A stretch of 40,398 bases of DNA from NCBI GenBank assembly GCA_029260075.1, contig JAJDDY010000079.1, positions 1 through 40,398 on the forward strand, read 5' to 3'. Made by a program: the position numbers and the translations under genes. This DNA is from Phycisphaerae bacterium (GTDB lineage: Bacteria > Planctomycetota > Phycisphaerae > UBA1845). The notes beneath the pieces are model-generated. The model worked only from the letters and a program-made list of their open reading frames with translations, did no database searches and had not been told where the DNA came from. Shown here piece after piece: positions 8,311 to 17,576 of this stretch (position 1 is its first letter; each line of letters begins with the position of its first letter).

Positions 8311-8604
8311 TCACTCGCCTACTTGCAAGAACACAAATCGGCGCATCGTGCCGGTTCGCACACCCTGGCAAACACCTTCCTTGAGATTGTACTCTTTGAG
8401 CACGTCTCGGAATCCGCCAACGTCCTCCACAGAACGATCCTGGACGCTGACAATGACATCCCTGACCTGAATCCCCGCCCGGCGCGCGGGGCTCAGGGGC
8501 TCGACGTCGATGACCACCACGCCTTTGACGTCATCGTCGTACCCAAGCTGCTGCATAATATCCGGCGTCAGCGTGCGCAGCGTCGGCGCGTTCGGAAAGA
8601 TATG
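8311..8604 (-). pseudogene. HtrA/Deg-type serine protease, C-terminal PDZ fragment
   Basis: The minus-strand frame is open from 8604 (TAG just upstream, 8605-8607) to a TGA at 8311-8313. It encodes the end of a periplasmic HtrA/DegP-like protease: 'LRTLTPDIMQQLGY', then VKGVVVIDVEPLSPARRAGI, 'VRDVIVSVQDRSV' and a C-terminal 'RFVFLQ'. These are the carboxylate-binding loop, hydrophobic core and end strand of a PDZ domain of this family. The protease domain with its catalytic triad is absent: the similarity stops where the leader of the plus-strand kinase begins. The fragment is most likely a truncated remnant. It lies antisense to the in-frame extension of the kinase gene, which argues against using the far upstream start for that gene. 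Confidence 0.72.
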
Positions 8605-8619
8605 CTACGATGGCCAATG

Positions 8620-11343
8620 ATGAATCAGTGTCCCTCATGTTCAATCGACGTACAGATCGAGAGCAGGTTTTGTCCGTCTTGCGGAGCGGCGATGCAACCG
8701 CCCGCGGTTGAGCCGACGGTGACTTCGCCGCCGAGGCCTGCACACCAAGCCGCACAACTGGATGCGACCGGATCATCATCGGACTCGATCGACCAGGCCC
8801 GGTTTACTCCCGGAACAATACTGGCCGAGCGGTACCGTATCGTGGGGTTACTCGGCAAGGGCGGTATGGGCGAGGTCTATCGGGCGGACGATCTGAAGCT
8901 ACGGCAATCTGTGGCCCTCAAGTTCCTTCCGGCCGCGCTTTCAAAAGATGCTCAAAAGCTCGAACGATTCCATCATGAGGTGCGGGTCGCTCGACAGGTA
9001 TCCCATCCCAACGTCTGTCGCGTGTACGATATCGCCGACGCCGATGGGCAGCAGTTCATCTCAATGGAATACATCGACGGCGAAGATCTCGCGTCCGTTC
9101 TTCGCCGAATGGGCAAGCCATCCGCAGACAAGGCCGTTCAAATCGCTCGGCAGCTCTGTGCTGGTCTAGCCGCAGCCCACGACAAGGGTGTGCTCCATCG
9201 CGATCTCAAACCCCACAACGTCATGATCGACGGTCTCGGCGCGGTCCGTGTCACCGACTTTGGTCTGGCCGGGTTTGTCGAAGAATTCTCCGGGCGTGAT
9301 GTGGGGGCGGGAACGCCTGCGTACATGGCTCCGGAGCAGTTGGCCGGTCGAGAGGTCTCGGTCAAGAGCGATATCTACTCGCTCGGGGTGGTGCTCTGCG
9401 AACTGTTCACCGGCAAACGGTTGTTCGACGGCGCCAGCCGCGAGCAACTTCAACGCTCAGGAACTTCCGTGCCGACAAGCTTGTCGACTCTAGCGGACGA
9501 CCTCGATCCCGTCGTCGAGCGGGTCATCCTTCGATGCCTCGAACCCGACCCCACCGCGCGCCCGTCCTCGGCCCTTGCCGTGGCGGCAGCTCTGCCCGGC
9601 GGCGATCCCCTTGCCGCGGCGCTCGCAGCGGGCGAAACGCCCTCTCCAGAGATGGTCGCCAACGCGGGCGAAGTCGGTGGAATGCGGCCCGCGTTGGCCA
9701 TCGCGTGTCTTGTCGCCATCCTCGGCGGCACGTTGGCCTTGGTGCCACTTGGCCGAATGCAGTCTTTGGTACGATTGGTTCCCATGCCCAAGCCGCCCGC
9801 CGCGCTCGCCGATCGGGCGGCGGAAAGCCTCATCAAGCTGGGGCACACCAGTCCGGTTGTGGACACAGCCTTCGGGTTCGGGGCTGATTGGTCGCGTGTG
9901 AGTCACGTCGCGGACACCGATAAGTCCCTCGATCGCTGGAACAAACTCGCCGAATGTCGCCCCTCGCCGGTGCATTTCTGGTACCGCACCAGTCCGCGCC
10001 CGCTCATTCCGCCACCCTCCGACGACCGTGTCAGCACACGGCAGCCTCCTTTGGAAGTTTCCGGAATGGCGACGGTGTTGCTCGATCCCCAAGGGCGATT
10101 GACCGGGCTGGCCGTCGATCCGCCGCAACGGGAGGAGGAGATCGCGTCGCCCGTAGCCGCGACGCCCACGGATTGGTCGGTCCTTCTTACGGAAGCACAG
10201 ATCGATCCGAACCAGTTCACGCCCACCGAACCGCGCTGGACGCCGGGCAACTATTGCGACGAACGCGCCGCCTGGGAGGGCCATTTCCCCAATCAGCCCG
10301 ACGTTCCGATCCGAATCGAAGCCGGTGCCTATCGTGGGAATCCGACGTTCTTATCGATCATCGGGCCCTGGACCAAGCCGTGGCGAATGCAGGAGTGGCC
10401 GGAAACGCTGGGGAAAAGAATCGGCGACGTGATCTTCATAGGCATACTTATGACCCTTGTTCTCAGCGGTGCATTGCTAGCGCGCCGCAACCTCAAGCTA
10501 CGCCGCTCCGACCGAGCCGGCGCCGACCGCCTGGCACTGTTTTGCTTCTTCTTGATCATCGTAAGTTGGCTTCTGCTCATCGACCACGTCTCGGATTTCT
10601 GGGGTGAATTCGATCGCCTTCGCGTCTTGATGGGAAAGGCATTGGTCGCGGTCGTTATCATGTGGCTGTGGTACATCGCCCTCGAGCCGTACGTCCGCCG
10701 CCGCTGGCCCCACGCTTTGATTTCGTGGAGCCGCCTGTTGGCCGGGCGCGTGCGGGATCCACTTGTCGGGCGTGACATTCTTATGGGCGGCATCTTCGCC
10801 GTCGGGGTCACTTTCTTTCAAGCCATCCAGAGTTGGGTCCGGCTCGCTCTGGGGCAGCCGTTGCCACAACCGAGGTTTTGGAGTTGGGAGCTCCTTCCCG
10901 GCCCGAGATTTCAGATCGGCCAAATCCTCGATGGATCGTTCGTCTTCTTTGCCATGGTCTTCCTGTTCCTCCTTCTCGGACTTCGGCTGCTTCTCAGGAG
11001 AGACTGGCTAGCGTTTATGGTCTTCATTGTACTGATGCCCGTACTCAACTTCGTAGGCGCGCCTGCGGATGAAGCCCTGACCATGAAGCTTCTGAAGGTC
11101 GTGTTCGATTCGTTCCTTTTGGTTGCCATCGTGCTGGTGCTCGTGCGCTATGGCTTGCTCGCATTGGTCTTTTTTTGGTTCTTCGTGGTGGTGCTGGAGA
11201 TTCCTCCAATGTTCGGGCTTTCCGGGTGGCAGTCGGAGGCCTCGTGGACGGCGATTCTCTTCATCACTGCCTTAACCGTGTACGGGTTTCACACTGCGCT
11301 CGCGGGTCGCCCGCTCTTCCGCGACGAACTCTTGCAAGAGTAG
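8620..11343 (+). CDS. Zinc-ribbon Ser/Thr protein kinase with multi-pass membrane C-terminus
   Basis: With the start at 8620 the protein has 907 residues. A zinc ribbon uses C4, C7, C18 and C21. After a Pro/Ala linker comes a Hanks-type kinase domain (about 72-335): GKGGMGEV at 79-86, the ATP-anchoring K101, HRDLKPHN at 193-200, DFG at 213-215 and APEQ. All catalytic residues are present. A membrane helix near 354-376 leads to a soluble segment of about 230 residues, presumably extracytoplasmic. From about 604 to the end at least seven hydrophobic helices follow. The membrane part could be the sensor. Starts at 8602, 8617 and 8620 are all possible; upstream codons to 8278 are rejected because they are antisense to the HtrA fragment. 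No sigma-factor gene is directly adjacent. Confidence 0.85.
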   Translation: MNQCPSCSIDVQIESRFCPSCGAAMQPPAVEPTVTSPPRPAHQAAQLDATGSSSDSIDQARFTPGTILAERYRIVGLLGKGGMGEVYRADDLKLRQSVALKFLPAALSKDAQKLERFHHEVRVARQVSHPNVCRVYDIADADGQQFISMEYIDGEDLASVLRRMGKPSADKAVQIARQLCAGLAAAHDKGVLHRDLKPHNVMIDGLGAVRVTDFGLAGFVEEFSGRDVGAGTPAYMAPEQLAGREVSVKSDIYSLGVVLCELFTGKRLFDGASREQLQRSGTSVPTSLSTLADDLDPVVERVILRCLEPDPTARPSSALAVAAALPGGDPLAAALAAGETPSPEMVANAGEVGGMRPALAIACLVAILGGTLALVPLGRMQSLVRLVPMPKPPAALADRAAESLIKLGHTSPVVDTAFGFGADWSRVSHVADTDKSLDRWNKLAECRPSPVHFWYRTSPRPLIPPPSDDRVSTRQPPLEVSGMATVLLDPQGRLTGLAVDPPQREEEIASPVAATPTDWSVLLTEAQIDPNQFTPTEPRWTPGNYCDERAAWEGHFPNQPDVPIRIEAGAYRGNPTFLSIIGPWTKPWRMQEWPETLGKRIGDVIFIGILMTLVLSGALLARRNLKLRRSDRAGADRLALFCFFLIIVSWLLLIDHVSDFWGEFDRLRVLMGKALVAVVIMWLWYIALEPYVRRRWPHALISWSRLLAGRVRDPLVGRDILMGGIFAVGVTFFQAIQSWVRLALGQPLPQPRFWSWELLPGPRFQIGQILDGSFVFFAMVFLFLLLGLRLLLRRDWLAFMVFIVLMPVLNFVGAPADEALTMKLLKVVFDSFLLVAIVLVLVRYGLLALVFFWFFVVVLEIPPMFGLSGWQSEASWTAILFITALTVYGFHTALAGRPLFRDELLQE

Positions 11344-12137
11344 GGTACTATGCGCATCGAGTCGCGGTTTGATGCGAGCAACATCGACTCACGTGCAACG
11401 AGCTTGCCACTGGCAGCCGGCGATCATGGCGATGGTCGCAGTCGCGGGTTGGCTGTTTATGGCCACTGGGCGGCGACGGCTGGAAAGAGCTTCGCCCGCA
11501 GAGTTAGATGACCCTACCGTTGGTAGGTGGCATTGGTAGGGAATGGTGGATGCCGCGCCTATCGCGGCAATCGGGGTCGAGAACTTGACCGAGCGACCGA
11601 GCCACGGCCTGCTGCATCAGCGTGGCTTCCTGTCGTGAGTACCGTTCGTCGTAGTCTCGGTCGCGCATGGACTTCCAGTTCACGGCGAGTCTTGTGTGGT
11701 CGGCTAGATTCTGCGTCGCGCCTTCTCGCGGGACGGGGGTCCACTTCACCGGTTGCAGCTACAAACAATCGATCAAGATCACCCGGGGCCTTCCGGGCCG
11801 GAGACGGAAATATAACGCCGATTTGGGAGCTCAAGAACACTCGCGTTTGACAATCTCGGCGTATCCTTCGTTGACAATTATCGGAACGAGCGCAACATTT
11901 GTACGTACCTCGATCGCCCGGATCGCCCAGCGCAATCATACCTAGTCTGCAATGTGGATTCGTTGCGCCAATGGGTCGACTTACCGGACAACAATAAAGA
12001 CCTTGAGCGAACCAGTCTACGGCTGGCCCGAGCGAGTAGCCACATCCGTCGGGGATTGTTTCGACGTCTTGCGGACGCTATGATCTGGCGTAGTGTGGCG
12101 TGGGGATGGGGGAGTGAGCAGATTGCTCTAGACTAAT
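11344..12137. other. Spacer of about 790 bp with no recognised gene
   Basis: Frames of 80-126 codons occur on both strands around 11500-11940. They overlap one another, are Arg-rich and carry no motif I recognise. It probably contains the promoter of the downstream sigma-factor gene and perhaps decayed coding sequence. Confidence 0.5.
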
Positions 12138-12677
12138 TTGCCAACCAAGCGTGACCATATTCGGAACGACGCGAACGACCGACTTTTTGATCGCTTCTAT
12201 GCTGATCTTCGCCGGTTAGCTGGTTACCATCTCGGAAAGGAACGTCCGGACCACACCCTTCAACCAACGGCGTTGGTCCATGAAGCGTTTCTCCGAATCG
12301 CCGCCCAGTCGCCAGCGCTGCACGACGAAAAAGCCCGTTTCCTGTCGGTTGCATCCGAGATGATCCGACGGATCCTGATCGATCACGCGCGCCACAAGGG
12401 GACACAAAAACGCGGGAAAGGATTCCGACGACTTCAACTCGATGAGGTCAGCATCCCGGAGTTCGGCGAGGAAGCTGTGGACGTGCTCGAGCTCGACGCC
12501 ATCCTCGCTGAGCTGCGCGGTCTTAGCCCCCGGCAAGCGAGCGTCGTGGAACTCCGATTCTTCGCAGGGCTTTCGCTGGAGGAAACCGCTGACGCCCTGG
12601 GCGTGTCGATTGGCACGGTGAAGGGGGATTGGCGAATATCTCGGGCATGGCTTCGCGTGCGGCTTCGGAACGCATAG
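12138..12677 (+). CDS. ECF-type RNA polymerase sigma factor
   Basis: The 179-residue product is a sigma-70 family ECF factor of the planctomycete/acidobacterial kind linked to Ser/Thr kinases. Region 2 includes 'LFDRFYADLRRLAGYHL', 'TLQPTALVHEAFLRIA' and 'FLSVASEMIRRILIDHARH', all typical of that group. Region 4 carries 'LSPRQASVVELRFFAGLSLE' followed by ETADALGVS and 'TVKGDWRISRAWL', the -35-binding helix-turn-helix. It directs RNA polymerase to specific promoters, and activity is probably modulated through the kinase encoded next, 196 bp downstream on the same strand. The start appears to be TTG at 12138: an in-frame stop lies at 12129-12131 and no ATG occurs in frame before region 2. No good Shine-Dalgarno is visible, so the exact start is uncertain. 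Confidence 0.87.
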   Translation: MPTKRDHIRNDANDRLFDRFYADLRRLAGYHLGKERPDHTLQPTALVHEAFLRIAAQSPALHDEKARFLSVASEMIRRILIDHARHKGTQKRGKGFRRLQLDEVSIPEFGEEAVDVLELDAILAELRGLSPRQASVVELRFFAGLSLEETADALGVSIGTVKGDWRISRAWLRVRLRNA

Positions 12678-12873
12678 CCGGAGTTTTCGGACCATAGTTT
12701 GCTGAATTGTTGTCCCCTGAATACAAAAATCACGCGTATCTCGTTGAGCGCTTTGTTGTTGGTTGCGGTGAGCGACCAAAGCTAAGGGTCCTGGTCTGCA
12801 GAGACGCTGGACTGCACGCAAGTTCCGGGGCGGGCCAGTATTCGGATTGGGTGGACGACTCGTCAGGTCGAAC

Positions 12874-15279
12874 ATGACAACGTCTGAACGACATACTAGG
12901 GCTGGCGGATTGTTTCTCGCAGCTTGCGACTTGGGCGCAAATGAGCAGATCTCATTTCTCGACCGAAGTTGCGGCGACGATCTGGCCTTGCGTTCGACGG
13001 TGGACGCGCTCCTGCAAGAAGATTCTCGTGTTGAGTTGTTCCTCGGGGCGGGCGACAGCCACCCGTCCTGGCTGCGGGACTTGACCTCGCCCTCTTGTGA
13101 CGACTCGTCCGCTTGCGCAGACAATGGCTTACGCCCAGCGCTCGCCCCGCAGGACACGCGTGACCGTAAGGCAGCGTGGCCAACGGTCCCCGGCTACGAG
13201 ATTCTCGATGTTCTCGGACATGGTGGCATGGGGATCGTGTACCGAGCACGGCAAGAACAGCTAAGCCGAGAGGTAGCACTCAAGGTCCTGCCGAATGTGC
13301 TTGGTGCCGCCCATCCCTCCATTGTTCCTCGCTTCCGCCGCGAGGCCGCCGCCGCTGCGAAACTCCGGCACAAGAATATCGTCCCGATCCATGACTTCGG
13401 CGAAGCCGATGAATGCTACTACTATGCTATGGAACTCGTTGACGGTTGGCCACTGAACGTTGTCATGCGCCGGCTAATTGCGGCCCGATTGGGCGCCTCT
13501 CGTTTGCCATCCGTCCAGGACAAGACCGGCTCGGATTCTGGGGCCAAGCACGATGCGGTGACATCCGGCGCATCCCCGGTTCTCGGCGAGTGGCTCAGTG
13601 GAAACGAAGCCCCGTTTAGCCGCGCCTACTTCAACCGCATCGCCCGCTGGATCAGCGAAGTGGCGGACGCCCTCCAAGTCGCCCACGATCTCGGCATTGT
13701 ACACCGCGACGTCAAGCCGGGAAACTTGATCCTCGCTCGCCAAGGGCGAGTCATGATTACGGACTTCGGTCTGGCACTCACTGAACACGATGACACAATC
13801 ACGAAGACTGGCGCCATCCTTGGTACGTTGAGGTATCTGTCCCCGGAACAGGCTCTCGGCGGCCGCGTGCCGGTCGATCAGAGAGCCGACATCTACTCGC
13901 TCGGCGCGACGCTCTATGAGTTGATGACCCTGAGCCCTGTCTTTGAAGGAGAGGATGGAAACCAACTCCTCGCTGCCGTGATCGGGACTGAACCACTACC
14001 CCCGTCCAAGCTGAACCCGGGCGTACCGCTAGAACTTGAAACCGTGTGCATGCACGCCATGGCGAAGCTTCCAGAGGATCGCTATCAGTCAGCAGGCGAT
14101 CTCGCTGCCGATCTTCGCTCGTTCGCCGAAGGTCGACCGGTTTCTGTGCGCCCCGCAGGCATCGCACGGCGTGCCATATCGTCGCTACGTCGCCACAAGT
14201 TTGGCATCCTCATCTCCGGCGCGTTGCTGCTTGTCGCCTGCACCGGTGGTCTCCTCATGCGAAGCAACCGGCAGGCCCGCGTCGACCGAGAGGTCGGAGA
14301 TCTGGTCAGTCGTGCGCTGATACTCCAACAGGATAGGCGTTGGGCTGACGCAGCCGATGTGTACCAAGACGCGCTCGAACTCGACCCCGATGGTGTCCGC
14401 ACGCTGGGGAATCTAGCGATTGTGCTCAAGGAACAATTCAATGAACAGCCCGAGCCCGATTTCTCTTTGCTGAACGACGCGGCGTCTTACTGCGACGCGG
14501 CCTTGACATTTGCACCCGAACATGCGGGCTTGTGGAACGTGAAGGGGGTAATTCTGAAGAAGCTTGGCCGCTTCGAAGACGCTCGCCGCGCGTATGAGGA
14601 AGCGTTGGCGATTCCATTAGGATCGCCCGAGATGGTTATCGCCGCTCACAACAACCTTGCAGATGTTCTTTGGTTGGAAGGCGATCGAAATGAGGCAGAA
14701 CAGCACACCCGCAAAGCTGCGCAGGTCGCAGACGAAACCAATACGCCCGCTTGGTTCGCTTGGCAGGATCTCGCTGCAGTCGAACTTGCCTACGACAACC
14801 CTTCGGCAGCGGACCTCATCCTGCGCGGGTTCGATTCGACGAATGAGCCGAATTGGCGACTGCACATCACTAGGGCACGGGTCCATCTCGAGATTGAGGG
14901 GATTCGCAACATCGCGCAGGCCGTCCGCGATGTACATGCGGCGAAGGAGCTAGGCCCGGCGGACCCGCGGATCGAACGGACCGCCGCGCTTGCGATGCTG
15001 CGCAGCGGCGATGCAGATGCATGCCTGAATTACGCACAAGAGGCCCTAGCGCTGGGCGACATCCCGGCGTTTCCATATCTGCTTATGGCCATCGCGGAAG
15101 CGCATCGTGGCAACGCAGAGGGCGCGGGCGAGCATCTGCTCGCCGCGAAAGAAGCCTGGCCGGAAGAACTCATCAACGCAGGGTTTTCGGTGTCAACACA
15201 GAGAGGAATGCTATGGGTGGATACGGCCGAGCAATTGGAGCGGCTATTGGGAGAAGCAGAGGAAATCATTGATGAGTGA
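12874..15279 (+). CDS. Membrane Ser/Thr protein kinase with C-terminal TPR region
   Basis: The 801-residue protein starts with a short helical region common to planctomycete kinases ('RSCGDDLALRSTVDALLQED'). The Hanks-type kinase domain (about 108-430) has GHGGMG at 115-120, K137 in VALK, HRDVKPGN at 277-284 and DFGL from 297. Between HRD and the hinge lies an extra stretch of about 55 residues (roughly 197-250) that is polar and low in complexity. A membrane helix near 442-464 is followed by some 330 residues of TPR-like helix pairs, for instance 'RWADAADVYQDALELDPDGV' and 'GLWNVKGVILKKLGRFEDAR', which would lie outside the cytoplasm and bind partners. The ATG at 12874 is preferred over the TTG at 12847 because AGG lies about 9 nt upstream. 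The last codons overlap the next gene by 8 bp. Confidence 0.87.
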   Translation: MTTSERHTRAGGLFLAACDLGANEQISFLDRSCGDDLALRSTVDALLQEDSRVELFLGAGDSHPSWLRDLTSPSCDDSSACADNGLRPALAPQDTRDRKAAWPTVPGYEILDVLGHGGMGIVYRARQEQLSREVALKVLPNVLGAAHPSIVPRFRREAAAAAKLRHKNIVPIHDFGEADECYYYAMELVDGWPLNVVMRRLIAARLGASRLPSVQDKTGSDSGAKHDAVTSGASPVLGEWLSGNEAPFSRAYFNRIARWISEVADALQVAHDLGIVHRDVKPGNLILARQGRVMITDFGLALTEHDDTITKTGAILGTLRYLSPEQALGGRVPVDQRADIYSLGATLYELMTLSPVFEGEDGNQLLAAVIGTEPLPPSKLNPGVPLELETVCMHAMAKLPEDRYQSAGDLAADLRSFAEGRPVSVRPAGIARRAISSLRRHKFGILISGALLLVACTGGLLMRSNRQARVDREVGDLVSRALILQQDRRWADAADVYQDALELDPDGVRTLGNLAIVLKEQFNEQPEPDFSLLNDAASYCDAALTFAPEHAGLWNVKGVILKKLGRFEDARRAYEEALAIPLGSPEMVIAAHNNLADVLWLEGDRNEAEQHTRKAAQVADETNTPAWFAWQDLAAVELAYDNPSAADLILRGFDSTNEPNWRLHITRARVHLEIEGIRNIAQAVRDVHAAKELGPADPRIERTAALAMLRSGDADACLNYAQEALALGDIPAFPYLLMAIAEAHRGNAEGAGEHLLAAKEAWPEELINAGFSVSTQRGMLWVDTAEQLERLLGEAEEIIDE

Positions 15280-16888
15280 TCTTGACGACAGCAAACAGTT
15301 GCAGCCAAGCCTAATCCCAACGTTTCGGCGGGTAGTTAGCGCCCTGATTCTCGCCGCGCTTTCTATTGCCCTTCTTCTTGCCGTGCGGCTGGACACGTCG
15401 GCGCTCCAGGCAACGGCCCACGGCGCGGAACCAGAATCAACCGAGCTTCGACGTATGATCGGCAAGAAAAGGAGCCTGCTCCAGAAGCTACGACAGTCCA
15501 ATAGCGGCGCCGACTGCAATGGAAATGGCACTCCAGACGCGGACGAGATTAGGAATTGTATCGCCGATCCCGGATGTGACGACTGCAACCTTAACGAAGT
15601 TCCGGACAGTTGCGACATCACCGCTGGCACATCCATCGATGCCAATATGGATGGTGTTCCCGATGAATGCACCTTCTTTGACGACGGTGGCGCGGATGAC
15701 AACTGGAGCACGCCTGAGAACTGGAATAACAACGAAGTTCCAAACAACCTCGATCTGATCAATGATGAAAGTGTGACCATCGATCTCAACGCCGCCGATC
15801 TCGACCTACTGGTAGAGGTCGACACCCTCCGGCTTCTCGACGGTGCCGCGCTTGATATTCTCGGAGTCTCTACCGAAGACTTCTCGATCGAGGAGGTCGG
15901 CGGAATACAAATCGCTTCGGATTTCGCACAACAGAGCACGATGCTCGTGGGTAACACGCGAAAGGTCTCCGTTCCCATTGGAACGCTGCATATCATGAGT
16001 GGCGGGGTTTACGCAGCATCTAACTTCGGACAGCAACCCGCCGCGTCGCGATTGGAAGCCGCCAACGTTCTGATCGAATCTCGCTGCGGCGAGCCCGTGC
16101 CTGGCGAAATGACGCTAAGCGGTCTCATGGATACGGAGATCCAGGGTGACCTTGTCATAGACGCAAGGCAGGATTGTGTTGTTTGCGCCTTTTGCACAAC
16201 TGGAATGGGAACCGCTTACGGGACCGTTAGCGGTGGAGAAACGCCTCCAATTCTTCGTATTCGCGATGCAGCGGTCCTTAGAGTACACGGTAGCCTCGCA
16301 ATCCTGGGGCCCGGACAGTTCATTCATTCGTCCACCGTACCGGTCGAAATCGGTGGCGATTTCATAAATGAGAGCCCATGTCCGCAGTGCTTCCAGGGGA
16401 CAGGTACGTTTATGCTAGGCCCGACTTCAACGCCATTCTTGCCCCAGGAATTTGAGGTCGCCGGAGCTGATGTTGGACCGATCGCCGCCGGGTTTGACGA
16501 AAACTTCGCGCTAGACGCTATCGAGATCACGTCTGACGCCGAAGTCAGCTTTATCGACACCTTCCCCAATACGGCCACGGGCATGTGTGAGGCACAGTAT
16601 GTCCGGACACTCATCCTTCACAACAACGCAACGATTTCTCTGACCGATTGCCGACTCTACTACGGTGAATTGATCAATAAAGGCGGCTCGGTCGTTGTCA
16701 TCGGGACCGGGGCCTTGATTCAAGTGATCCAATCGAACCTGGGCGGCTTCTCATCGCTCGCCACGTGTCTCAGCGGCCCGAACCAGCCGCTGGCACAGGA
16801 GAGTTGCGCGACAGCAGACTTGGACCGCGACGGCGACGTGGACTTGGATGACATGGCGCTGTTCGAGATAGGTTTTACCGGAGGATAG
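15272..16888 (+). CDS. Exported dockerin-like protein coupled to the kinase
   Basis: The 538-residue product has an N-terminal membrane or signal helix (about 18-38). It is followed by two Cys/Asp-rich calcium-type segments, DCNGNGTPDADEI near residue 81 and DCNLNEVPDSCDI plus ANMDGVPDEC, a pattern common in exported planctomycete proteins. The middle is beta-rich and repetitive, with the look of a beta-solenoid or adhesin, including 'LRLLDGAALDILG' and several short Cys pairs (CVVCAFC, CPQC). The end carries a single dockerin-like calcium loop, DLDRDGDVDLDDMALFEIGF. The ATG lies inside the end of the kinase gene (ATGAGTGA, 8-bp overlap), a strong sign of translational coupling. It may be a target, ligand or structural partner of the kinase's outer TPR region; this is inference. 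No enzymatic motif was seen. Confidence 0.72.
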   Translation: MSDLDDSKQLQPSLIPTFRRVVSALILAALSIALLLAVRLDTSALQATAHGAEPESTELRRMIGKKRSLLQKLRQSNSGADCNGNGTPDADEIRNCIADPGCDDCNLNEVPDSCDITAGTSIDANMDGVPDECTFFDDGGADDNWSTPENWNNNEVPNNLDLINDESVTIDLNAADLDLLVEVDTLRLLDGAALDILGVSTEDFSIEEVGGIQIASDFAQQSTMLVGNTRKVSVPIGTLHIMSGGVYAASNFGQQPAASRLEAANVLIESRCGEPVPGEMTLSGLMDTEIQGDLVIDARQDCVVCAFCTTGMGTAYGTVSGGETPPILRIRDAAVLRVHGSLAILGPGQFIHSSTVPVEIGGDFINESPCPQCFQGTGTFMLGPTSTPFLPQEFEVAGADVGPIAAGFDENFALDAIEITSDAEVSFIDTFPNTATGMCEAQYVRTLILHNNATISLTDCRLYYGELINKGGSVVVIGTGALIQVIQSNLGGFSSLATCLSGPNQPLAQESCATADLDRDGDVDLDDMALFEIGFTGG

Positions 16889-16941
16889 GACAAACCGCCT
16901 GGCCGCCAACGCGAGAGTACAAGCGCATTCGCGTCAGTGTC

Positions 16942-17301
16942 TTGAAGCCCGGCAACAGCACTCCGATACCACGACCGAAGAATCTCGTGCCGCGCACGGC
17001 GTCGAGTCGGCGTTCTGTGCACGGCGATCTAACGTCTGAGGCGGTCTTCCAAGCGAAGACGGTCCAAGCGGCCGAGCGAGACCGACCGGATTTCGCAATG
17101 CGCCGCGCCACATCAAAGCACAACCAGCCGGCGATCGATGGTCGACGATTGATCTTCATTGACGAAACCTTGGGCAAGACCAACATGACCCGCGTTCGTA
17201 GCCATGTGCCGCGCGGCCAACGACTGATCGAGATGACGCCGCGACTTGCTACGAACATTGCGGATAAACGATACGGCCGGTTTGAGATTGCTCTGGTCTA
17301 G
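16942..17301 (+). pseudogene. IS630-family transposase remnant
   Basis: The open frame contains a short but clear match to IS630 transposases: 'KTVQAAERDRPDFAMRR', then RRLIFIDETLGKTNMTR and 'RSHVPRGQRLIEMTP'. In intact members the D-E-T is part of the DDE catalytic site and is followed by K-T-N-M-T-R, a basic strand, and then P-H-G-H-W-K-T-T-T. Here the similarity is lost right after EMTP, and neither the N-terminal DNA-binding part nor the last catalytic residue is seen. The element is therefore dead. No terminal repeats were recognised. The fragment lies between two intact blocks of opposite orientation. Confidence 0.72.
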
Positions 17302-17576
17302 GGCGCCGTACCGCACGGCAATAACGGTGAAGGAACGCTTGCTGGTCACGAACCGGTTTGGTGATCGCATGTCGCGGGCCGGACAACGACATGCATCTGT
17401 CAATGAACTGGTGGACGCAGAGCGCACAACGCAAGTGTCATGGGCACGGACGTGTCAAGGCTATTGCTCAAGAGAACTCATCACGCTGCGCTTTCGCAAA
17501 CTCGACCCCAGACAACCTCGCCGTATTCCCTGTAAAGATTCACTTCCGCGGCCAGCGCCAAGGTTTCTCCTTTCAG

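Noticed and set aside
8278-8619. Upstream extension of the zinc-ribbon kinase by 114 codons
   Set aside because: The opposite strand encodes a recognisable HtrA PDZ domain over this stretch, the plus-strand residues lack domain character, and the zinc ribbon begins right after the ATG at 8620.
11504-11945. Possible small genes between the first kinase and the first sigma factor
   Set aside because: Four frames on both strands overlap each other, none has a ribosome-binding site or recognisable family motif.
12847-12873. TTG start nine codons before the TPR kinase start
   Set aside because: The ATG at 12874 has an AGG at suitable distance and begins the region conserved in related kinases.
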